Below are positions 51,219-58,027 of a DNA stretch of 64,000 nucleotides, one piece after another. A program made the translations under genes and the position numbers. Position 1 is the stretch's first letter, and each line of letters opens with the position of its first letter. This DNA is from Providencia manganoxydans (GTDB lineage: Bacteria > Pseudomonadota > Gammaproteobacteria > Enterobacterales > Enterobacteriaceae): positions 2,480,001 through 2,544,000 of the forward strand of contig NZ_CP067099.1 of the NCBI RefSeq assembly GCF_016618195.1, read 5' to 3'. The notes beneath the pieces were generated by a model. It did not search any database, was not told the origin of the DNA, and saw nothing but the letters and a program-made list of their open reading frames with translations.

Positions 51219-52556
51219 ATGTTTGGACTAACTGCGCTGGAACTGGCTCGTATACAATTTGCGTTTACGGTCTCGTTCCATATTATTTTCCCGGCAATCA
51301 CTATCGGTCTTGCCAGTTTTTTGGCAGTGCTAGAAGGCCTATGGCTGAAAACTCGGGATGATGACTATATAAAATTGTTTCATTTCTGGTCAAAAGTCTT
51401 CGCTGTCAATTTTGGTATGGGCGTTGTTTCAGGCTTAGTGATGGCATATCAATTTGGCACAAACTGGAGTTTTTTCTCAGATTTTGCGGGCGGTATTACT
51501 GGCCCATTGCTCACTTATGAAGTACTGACAGCATTCTTCCTCGAAGCAGGTTTCCTTGGTGTGATGCTTTTTGGTATGCAACGAGTGGGTGAAAAACTCC
51601 ACTTTTTTGCGACATGTATGGTCGCACTAGGCACAATTATTTCCACTTTTTGGATCCTCGCGTCTAATAGCTTTATGCAAACTCCGCAAGGATTTGAAAT
51701 CGTTGATAATCGCATCGTGCCTGTTGATTGGCTAGCGGTTATTTTCAATCCATCCTTCCCATATCGCTTGCTTCATATGACAACAGCAGCATTCCTTGCG
51801 GCTGCATTTTTTATTGGAGCTTCTGGCGCATGGCATTTACTGAAAGGCAATAAGTCTTCAGCAATGAAGAAAATGTTTTCTATGTCTTTGTGGTTAATTT
51901 TAGTTTTAGCACCAATTCAAGCTCTTATTGGTGATGCACATGGATTAAATACCTTAAAGCATCAACCCGTCAAAGTCGCTGCTATGGAAGGACATTGGGA
52001 AAATAAACCAGGGGAAGCAACGCCATTAATTTTATTTGGTATTCCAAATATGGAAAAAGAAAAAACCGAATATGCGATTGAAATCCCTTACCTAGCTAGC
52101 ATCATCTTAACCCATAGTCTTGATAAGCAAGTACCTGCATTAAAAGATTATCCACCAGAAGACAGGCCAAATGTATTTATGGTGTTTTGGTCGTTTCGTG
52201 TCATGGTTGGCCTTGGTCTATTGATGATCGCAACAGGGGTATGGGGACTTTGGCTACGCTATCGTAAAAAACTCTACGATTCTAAAACATTCTTACGCTT
52301 TGTATTCGTCATGGCACCATCAGGGTTAATTGCCATTCTAGCAGGTTGGTTCACGACAGAAATTGGTCGTCAACCATGGGTCGTATACGGCTTACAACGA
52401 ACCTCAGATGCTGTGAGTGCTCATGGTGAAATGCATATGAGTATCAGCTTACTCGCTTTTTTTGCCGTCTATGGCGGAGTATTTGGGATCGGGTATATGT
52501 ACATGATGAAGTTAATTCGTAAAGGTATTCAACAGGAGACAACTCATGGGCATTGA
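51219..52556 (+). CDS. cioA: Cyanide-insensitive-type bd oxidase subunit I
   Basis: 445-residue cytochrome bd subunit I. LARIQFAFTVSFHIIFPAI carries the haem-ligand His of the N-terminus and GRQPWVVYGL the quinol-site signature. About nine membrane segments are expected. It is clearly shorter than E. coli CydA (522), lacking most of the Q-loop insertion, as in CioA-type oxidases, which tolerate cyanide in the species studied. The start is supported by CAGGGG upstream. Subunit II overlaps its end by 11 bases. Confidence 0.92.
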   Translation: MFGLTALELARIQFAFTVSFHIIFPAITIGLASFLAVLEGLWLKTRDDDYIKLFHFWSKVFAVNFGMGVVSGLVMAYQFGTNWSFFSDFAGGITGPLLTYEVLTAFFLEAGFLGVMLFGMQRVGEKLHFFATCMVALGTIISTFWILASNSFMQTPQGFEIVDNRIVPVDWLAVIFNPSFPYRLLHMTTAAFLAAAFFIGASGAWHLLKGNKSSAMKKMFSMSLWLILVLAPIQALIGDAHGLNTLKHQPVKVAAMEGHWENKPGEATPLILFGIPNMEKEKTEYAIEIPYLASIILTHSLDKQVPALKDYPPEDRPNVFMVFWSFRVMVGLGLLMIATGVWGLWLRYRKKLYDSKTFLRFVFVMAPSGLIAILAGWFTTEIGRQPWVVYGLQRTSDAVSAHGEMHMSISLLAFFAVYGGVFGIGYMYMMKLIRKGIQQETTHGH

Positions 52557-53556
52557 TTTACCACTGATTTGGTTTGTCATCATTGTCTTCAGTATTTTGA
52601 TGTATATCGTGATGGACGGTTTTGATTTAGGAATTGGTATTCTCTACCCAGCCCTAAAAGATAGCCAAGATCGCGACTTAATGATGAACAGTGTTGCCCC
52701 CGTCTGGGACGGTAACGAAACTTGGTTAGTGCTAGGTGGAGCCGCGCTTTTTGGTGCATTTCCATTAGCTTATGCGATCGTACTTGATGCGCTATCAATT
52801 CCATTAACATTCATGTTACTCGCACTGATTTTTAGAGGTGTCGCATTCGAATTTAGATTCAGAGCGGATGAATCGCATCGAAAACATTGGGATCATGCCT
52901 TTATTTGGGGCTCAATCTTTGCCACTTTTGTGCAAGGCGTTGTTGTGGGTGCCTTTATTCAAGGTTTTCATGTCGAGAACCGCGTTTATATGGGCGGGTA
53001 TTTTGATTGGTTTTCTCCCTTCCCACTATTTTGTGGTTTTGGTTTAGTTATCGCCTATGCACTACTCGCTTGTGGCTGGCTGATTATGAAAACTGAAGGA
53101 CATTTGCGTAGCACTATGTATCGATTATTACGCCCATTAACACTGATTATGTTAGCCGTTATTGTCGTGATCAGTGCATGGACACCCATACTCAATACCG
53201 CCATTTATAGTCGCTGGTTTAGCTTGCCTAACCTTTTCTTCTTCCTACCTGTTCCATTATTAGTGCTAGGTTGTGTTTGGGTTATGTTAAAGAGTGCTAA
53301 GCAACAGAAGTCTGACAGTATTCCTTTTCTATCGGCTTTACTGTTAATTTTTCTTGGTTTTACTGGATTAGGTATCAGTGTTTGGCCAAATCTTATTCCG
53401 CCTGCAATTAGTTTCCGTGATGCCGCCGGCCCAATGGAAAGTTTAGGTTTTATGCTAGTTGGTGCACTATTTATTATCCCAGTTATATTGGTTTACACCT
53501 ATTGGAGTTACTATGTCTTCAGAGGAAAAATTACCCCAGAACAAGGCTACCACTGA
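52546..53556 (+). CDS. cioB: Cyanide-insensitive-type bd oxidase subunit II
   Basis: 336-residue membrane protein starting MGIDLPLIWFVIIVFSIL, with MDGFDLGIGIL (residues 25-35) and APVWDGNETWLVLGGAALFGAFP-type motif near 50-70, typical of CydB/CioB. It has eight hydrophobic segments. It pairs with CioA to form the quinol oxidase. Its 3' end overlaps the small third gene by 44 bases. Confidence 0.93.
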   Translation: MGIDLPLIWFVIIVFSILMYIVMDGFDLGIGILYPALKDSQDRDLMMNSVAPVWDGNETWLVLGGAALFGAFPLAYAIVLDALSIPLTFMLLALIFRGVAFEFRFRADESHRKHWDHAFIWGSIFATFVQGVVVGAFIQGFHVENRVYMGGYFDWFSPFPLFCGFGLVIAYALLACGWLIMKTEGHLRSTMYRLLRPLTLIMLAVIVVISAWTPILNTAIYSRWFSLPNLFFFLPVPLLVLGCVWVMLKSAKQQKSDSIPFLSALLLIFLGFTGLGISVWPNLIPPAISFRDAAGPMESLGFMLVGALFIIPVILVYTYWSYYVFRGKITPEQGYH

Positions 53557-53692
53557 TCAATCTATTGACTCACCGTGGTGGAAAAAAATGGGTTGGATGG
53601 CAGTGCTTTGGTTAGGAAGTGTACTGGTATTATTTGCCTTCTCTTCTGTATTTAGACTACTAATGACCGCTGCTGGAATGAAAGTAAAATAG
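53513..53692 (+). CDS. DUF2474 small membrane subunit of the cio operon
   Basis: 59-residue protein starting MSSEEKLPQNKATTDQ inside the cioB end. It has SPWWKKMGWMAVLWLGSVLVL and FRLLMTAAGMK, the DUF2474 pattern found after cioB-type genes, with one transmembrane helix at about 28-50. By position it may stabilise the oxidase like CydX. An 18-residue upstream extension is not supported. Confidence 0.85.
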   Translation: MSSEEKLPQNKATTDQSIDSPWWKKMGWMAVLWLGSVLVLFAFSSVFRLLMTAAGMKVK

Positions 53693-53706
53693 ATTTTTAC
53701 AATATA

Positions 53707-53741
53707 TGCCGTACTAGTTGAACTGGTACGGCATTATTTTT
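53707..53741 (+). terminator. cio operon terminator
   Basis: Stem TGCCGTAC / GTACGGCA around an 11-base loop, followed by TTATTTTTA, 15 bp after the DUF2474 stop. Confidence 0.85.
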
Positions 53742-53803
53742 ACTCATTATTAAGGAAAAAATGTTTTACTCTCACTTATTTCTATTCTACGAAAGCGTGA
53801 TAT

Positions 53804-53844
53804 GATAATGATAACAGTTAGCAAATAATAATTTTATCATTATC
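53804..53844 (+). promoter_or_regulatory. Probable Fur box pair
   Basis: GATAATGATAACAGTTAGC (53804-53822) agrees with the first 11 positions of the Fur consensus GATAATGATAATCATTATC and partly with the rest. A second, weaker half-site, TTTATCATTATC, ends at 53844. Both sit 23-63 bp upstream of the siderophore-interacting protein start, consistent with iron repression. Confidence 0.8.
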
Positions 53845-53866
53845 GTTTATATAAAGGAGCTCGCTA

Positions 53867-54706
53867 GTGGCTAGTGAAAAACCAGTCGAAAAAAACATAT
53901 ACCGCCCGGCGCCACCACAGCTTATTCAGGTTAAATCCATTACCGATATCAGCCCTTCAATTAGAAGTATCACTTTCACGGGAGAACGACTCCGTGATTA
54001 CCCTACTCAATGCGAAGGTGGTCACCTCAAAATTTTTATTGCCCCTGATCTAAAAAGTGAACCTGCATTACCTGTATTAACTAAAGATGGCCGCAGCTGG
54101 CCCGAAGACAAACCGCGCCCATTTGTGCGAACTTATACCGTACGCGCCATTCGCCCTGAAATAAAAGAAATTGATATTGAGTTTGCGATGCATGATGGCG
54201 TAACAGGGCCTGCTTATTTGTTTGCTCGTGATGCACAACCAGGCCATTGGATGGGGATCACAAACCCTGGTGGGCCTGATCCTTTACTGCCACAAACTCA
54301 ACATTATTTTATGGCTGGAGATTCAAGTTCACTACCTGCCATTGCAGCCCTCCTTGAAAAAATGCCTGCAAACGCTACAGGTCAAGTTGTTTTACGACTC
54401 GATAGTCCAGATGATGTGCGCGATCTTCGTAAACCAGCGGGTATTGATGTGACATGGATTTGTGGTGATATCAGCAAGACCGCTGAATTAATTAGTACAT
54501 TTAAGTCTTGGGATATACCAACAGAAGATGCTTCATTTTGGATTGCAGGCGAAGATCAAATTATTCGTGATTTACGTCGTTATATTCGCCGTGAAAAAGG
54601 GTTTGGCCGTGAAAATATTTATGCCATTCCATACTGGCGCTATGGTTATGATGAGGAAGGCTATCATCATGAACGCCATAATGTGATGGATAACCCTGAT
54701 GATTAA
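53867..54706 (+). CDS. Siderophore-interacting protein (ViuB/YqjH family ferric reductase)
   Basis: 279-residue NADPH-dependent ferric siderophore reductase. The N-terminal FAD domain has FVRTYTVRAIRPEIKEIDIEF (about 86-106) and GPAYLFARDAQPGHWMGITN. The C-terminal NAD domain is SIP-type (HYFMAGDSSSLPAIAALL, FWIAGEDQIIRDLRRYIR). It reduces iron in imported ferric siderophores. The start is GTG with AAAGGAGC upstream. The Fur boxes support iron-starvation expression. No transport genes are adjacent. Confidence 0.9.
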   Translation: MASEKPVEKNIYRPAPPQLIQVKSITDISPSIRSITFTGERLRDYPTQCEGGHLKIFIAPDLKSEPALPVLTKDGRSWPEDKPRPFVRTYTVRAIRPEIKEIDIEFAMHDGVTGPAYLFARDAQPGHWMGITNPGGPDPLLPQTQHYFMAGDSSSLPAIAALLEKMPANATGQVVLRLDSPDDVRDLRKPAGIDVTWICGDISKTAELISTFKSWDIPTEDASFWIAGEDQIIRDLRRYIRREKGFGRENIYAIPYWRYGYDEEGYHHERHNVMDNPDD

Positions 54707-55042
54707 TGAGTGATATCAATCGCTGATAGTGGTGGCAAAGCCATCACTATTTTTTCAGCTTCATACCTTTAATTTCCTCAACACCGACTATATCTCATCG
54801 AGTTAGTTTTAAACTGCATTGATAATATCCTAATTGTAGAACGAAAATGTTATACAACAATCTACTCACCATACTTCGAGATTGGAGGAATTGGCTCAAT
54901 AAGCTTGCGATGATTATCCAGAGCCAAGTGACGGGTACCGTTGCGCGAGTGACGGCGAAAGAAAAAGAGTCAATATTCTGTATTTAACGCCGTACTGATA
55001 GGGTGCAACCTGCCAACACAGTAACTATACGAGGTAGGCATT
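54707..55042. other. Gap before the symE remnant
   Basis: About 336 bp without a supported gene. From 54980 the sequence is homologous to the symE upstream flank at 57231-57302 (TGTATTTAACGC, then GTGCAACCTGC). The preceding 54870-54979 stretch, slightly GC-richer, reads like degraded coding DNA but cannot be identified. Confidence 0.5.
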
Positions 55043-55267
55043 ATGGCTAAGCGCGATTGTAATGTAAAAACATAAGCAGCTAAAGAAGAAGTGGTCAAAA
55101 CCAGATGATATTCAGTAGGTTACTTGCCGAACCGAGGTAAAACCAACCCTAGCCCACAGCTGATTATCAGCGGTAAGTGGTTGAAGGAACTGGGGTTTGA
55201 GGTGGGAACCCACTATACCCTCACCCGCCAAGCCGGACAGTTGATTACCCGGTTGGTTGAGGAATGA
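55043..55267 (+). pseudogene. Decayed symE-like toxin gene
   Basis: The frame from ATG reads MAKRDCNVKT, TAA (55073-55075), AAKEEVVKTR, TGA (55106-55108), then YSVGYLPNRGKTNPSPQL onward to HYTLTRQAGQLITRLVEE. It aligns codon for codon with the intact symE at 57303-57530 apart from the two stops and missing final residues. SymE proteins are AbrB-fold type I toxins. With two in-frame stops this copy is inactive. Confidence 0.9.
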
Positions 55268-55286
55268 AGTAGAGTAGATAAGGGAT

Positions 55287-55313
55287 ATCCCAGCGTAGGG
55301 CTGGGATTTTTTT
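55287..55313 (+). terminator. Terminator between symE remnant and orphan immunity gene
   Basis: Stem ATCCCAGC / GCTGGGAT with a GTAGG loop and seven Ts. It parallels the terminator after the intact symE. Confidence 0.85.
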
Positions 55314-55316
55314 GAA

Positions 55317-55766
55317 TTAGGTATCAGAATAAAGATCTTGGATGTAACGCTCGACAAATGGCTTTAATTCATGACATGGATAAGGTTCTTTATCTTGAAT
55401 TAAATAAGCGTCATCATAAATTACTCTTGAATTCAATGAGCTAGATATTATATATAAAATTAAAACTGAAAACTTTAAGTTAGTATCACCTCTTGTGGAA
55501 ACACTTCCCATGAATGGATACTCTATATCTTCTGCATCACGAAGATTTTCTTCAATAAAATTGAAACTTACCCAACAAAAATAATTATATTCGTGATCCT
55601 GTATATAGATAAACTTATCAGCTAAGTTTAGTCCTTTTTTAGCAGATATACCTATAGTTAATTGTTTTGTAGACAAAGAAAAATAATTAAAACCATCGAC
55701 GATATTATTAAGAATATCTTCAAATTGAGGAAGTTTTTTAATTGGAAATAGAATTTCGTTAGACAT
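55317..55766 (-). CDS. Probable orphan CDI immunity protein
   Basis: 149-residue acidic soluble protein not recognised as a named immunity family. Its ATG overlaps the stop of the orphan toxin tail as TAATG, with GGAGGAAAG upstream: the usual coupling of cdiI to cdiA. Aromatic and acidic content (FCWVSFNFIEENLRDAEDIEY) fits a small immunity protein. The function rests on position. The convergent symE remnant follows after 50 bp. Confidence 0.72.
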   Translation of the reverse strand: MSNEILFPIKKLPQFEDILNNIVDGFNYFSLSTKQLTIGISAKKGLNLADKFIYIQDHEYNYFCWVSFNFIEENLRDAEDIEYPFMGSVSTRGDTNLKFSVLILYIISSSLNSRVIYDDAYLIQDKEPYPCHELKPFVERYIQDLYSDT

Positions 55767-57230
55767 TACTTTCCTCCATTTGTGCTAATTGAGCCACTTG
55801 TAACATTAAGCCAACCATCTTGAGTTTTTATGTAAATATTATTTACAGTGCCTTCTTTTGGAATATTGCTAACTGGAGATCCAGGTTTAAAGTGTTCAAT
55901 CATTTCTTTCATGCTTACACCTGTTTTAGATGCATCCACATACAGATCCCCTTGATAGCCTGCTTTTTGCATATCTTTGGCACCGCTAACAATATTGCGC
56001 CTAACAGCGTTGATACTCTGTCCTTCTACTAATTTCAATTGAACCGGGACACCATCTAACCATCCATCTATTCCTTGGAAATTTTCTTTTTCAACTCCTT
56101 TAAAATCACCACCCTTATATTTAACAATATCTAATGCTTGCTGGTATTCATGAGGCTCTAATGCATTCTGTATAACTGTTCCTTGTTTTCCGTTAGGTAA
56201 CTTAAGGACATCTTTACCTGAGTTTATTGCTGTTGGCTCAGCACTCGTTAACTAATTTAAGTTAATCTTCCCTGCTTTAATTTCGGATTGAATAACTTGC
56301 TTAGTCGTTGATACTTCTTGAGCTGTTTTACCGATAATCAATGCACCGCCGGCACCTGTTCCGCCCGGTGTCGCTACCTCCGCAGTAAATATACCCACTT
56401 CATTCAAACATATTACAGGGGCAGCTTTACAGCCTGTTAAAGCTGCTCGAACAGTTGCTACCATTTCTGGTGCAATAACTAATGAGTAACCAGCAGCAAC
56501 GATACCCATTGTCGCGCCAGACACAACTAAATTACCATTATTAATACCTTTAGTTATGTCTGCCTTACAATTTTGATCGCAGTCTTTGACATCTGAAAGC
56601 CAGAGCCCTAGATCTCCCCCAACCATACCCATCGAATTATTCTCAACCGTTGTCTTCCCTGCCTCTGCGGCATTGGCTGCACTTGAACTATCTCCGACTA
56701 CTAAACCACCTGCTATCCCTGCTGCTAAGCTTGCAAAAGCACTGACTGTCGCTTTTTCTTCTTCACTCAGCTCACTTGGCTGTTTATGATATAACTCTTG
56801 TGACAGCATGCCTACTGCTTCCGCTGTCATTGCCCCTAAAGATTGCGCTCCCGCATTTTCACCTTTTGGCCAGCGCTAATGCAGTGTTCGCGATTCCATG
56901 TGCAATAATCCGCCCTTCTTTGTTGTCGTCAGGAATGGCTTTGGCTATCTCATTCGCAATGTACGGTGCACTCGCATTCGCTACCGCTTTGTTGACATCT
57001 CCACTGATAAGCCCTTGAATTAACGCGGTTCCCGACTCCACTATTCGACGATTATCACCACCGACACCCCATCCTAACGCTTGTACCGCTTTTTCAATAC
57101 GATCATTGAGTACTGCATCTCGAATCGCTGTTTCGTCCTCTTTTAGGTTCGGATCTTTGATTGAATCTATCGCTTTCTCGCGTTCATCCTTTGTTATTGG
57201 CGTTTTATCAAAATTCGCTCTTTCAGCCTT
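55766..57230 (-). pseudogene. Orphan CdiA C-terminal toxin cassette, broken
   Basis: A second, 5'-truncated copy of the CdiA 3' region. 56637-57230 duplicates 58907-59499 almost exactly (pretoxin domain through the VENN motif). An extra T in the run at 56864-56867 shifts the frame relative to the parent. After VENN the sequence diverges into a different tail, interrupted by a TAG at 56252-56254 and resuming as KDVLKLPNGKQGTVIQNALE to the end SGSISTNGGK. The tail contains FQGIDGWLDGVPVQLKLVEG, recalling the D...QxK core of PD-(D/E)XK nucleases. No start codon or secretion signal belongs to it. Confidence 0.82.
56637..57230 (-). repeat. Duplicate of the CdiA pretoxin region (copy of 58907-59499)
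   Basis: 594 bp nearly identical to 58907-59499; by eye only scattered substitutions and one inserted T. It ends on one side at the VENN codons and on the other at ...GCTCTTTCAGCCTT, where the symE upstream flank (GTATTTAACGC) begins without a spacer. This is the recombination footprint of the toxin cassette. Confidence 0.9.
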
Positions 57231-57302
57231 GTATTTAACGCAGTGCTGACAGAGTGCAACCTGCAAACACCGCTAACCACAGCAACTAAAGGACTAGTCC
57301 CT

Positions 57303-57530
57303 ATGGCTAAGCGCGATTGTAGTGTAAAAACACCGACAGCTAAAGAAGAGACGGCAAAATCAAGACGATATTCAGTGGGTTACTTACCGAACAACGGTAA
57401 GCCCAAACCCAGCCCGCAACTGACCATCAGCGGTAAGTGGCTGAATGAGTTAGGGTTTGAGGTGGGCAGTCACTATACCCTCATCCGCCAAGCCGGACAG
57501 TTGATTATCCGGCTGAGTGAGGGGGAGTGA
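57303..57530 (+). CDS. symE: SymE-family type I toxin
   Basis: 75-residue protein starting MAKRDCSVKTPTAKEE. The core RRYSVGYLPNNGKPKPSPQL followed by TISGKWLNELGFEVGSHYTL resembles SymE, an AbrB-fold RNA-cleaving or nucleoid-binding SOS toxin whose E. coli form is silenced by antisense RNA SymR. It is shorter than E. coli SymE (113). An open extension of 20 residues upstream is not conserved with the other copy. It converges with cdiI. An antisense RNA over 57250-57330 is expected from the family but no promoter could be assigned. Confidence 0.85.
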   Translation: MAKRDCSVKTPTAKEETAKSRRYSVGYLPNNGKPKPSPQLTISGKWLNELGFEVGSHYTLIRQAGQLIIRLSEGE

Positions 57531-57540
57531 GGTAGATAAA

Positions 57541-57570
57541 AGATCCCATTGTATAACTGGGATCTTTTTT
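57541..57570 (+). terminator. symE terminator, shared with cdiI end
   Basis: Stem AGATCCCA / TGGGATCT with a nine-base loop, then TTTTTT. The cdiI stop codon (57569-57571) lies in the T-run. Confidence 0.88.
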
Positions 57571-58027
57571 ATTTAGATATCAAGCTACAACGAGATAAAT
57601 AGCCATTCTGTTTAAATTGAAAATTCAAATCATAATTTTTAAATTGATACTTAATCCAACTATCAATATAACCAAGAAGCATATCCATTTTTCCGCCCCC
57701 CGTAAGTGATGGTTCTCCTAACGTTTTCAGGATATTTTCTTTATCCCATCCAGCACAGATATCAGATATTAGCTTACCTTTATACTGACCATAGCCTTCC
57801 TCATCATTAAAATAAAAATGGATATGGTTTAATATGTTTCCTCTAAAACCTATCTCTATACCTGAATGAATGAAGCTGTAGTATTTGGTTCTTCCAATAG
57901 GATCATTATGTTCTATTGGGTCAATGGATATATTCACATCTTCATTTATAGATAAACAAAGGTTCTTAACCTCTTGTGAAGTCTCACTTTTACCAAGTAT
58001 ATCAACGAATTCAGCCCACTCTGTCAT
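57569..58027 (-). CDS. cdiI: Probable CDI immunity protein
   Basis: 152-residue soluble acidic protein not recognised as a named family. Its ATG shares the A of the cdiA stop (TAATG), the usual CdiA-CdiI coupling. Features include YSFIHSGIEIGFRGNILNHI near 50-69 and GYIDSWIKYQFKNYDLNFQF near 118-137. It would neutralise the EHDH-type toxin tail of the adjacent CdiA. It shares no obvious similarity with the orphan immunity protein, as expected for a different toxin. Confidence 0.78.
   Translation of the reverse strand: MTEWAEFVDILGKSETSQEVKNLCLSINEDVNISIDPIEHNDPIGRTKYYSFIHSGIEIGFRGNILNHIHFYFNDEEGYGQYKGKLISDICAGWDKENILKTLGEPSLTGGGKMDMLLGYIDSWIKYQFKNYDLNFQFKQNGYLSRCSLISK

Noticed and set aside
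54860-54980. Possible transposase fragment before the symE remnant
   Set aside because: A reverse-strand reading gives KLIEPIPPISKYG, vaguely like an insertion-sequence transposase start, but it has stops, no inverted repeats and no target duplication.
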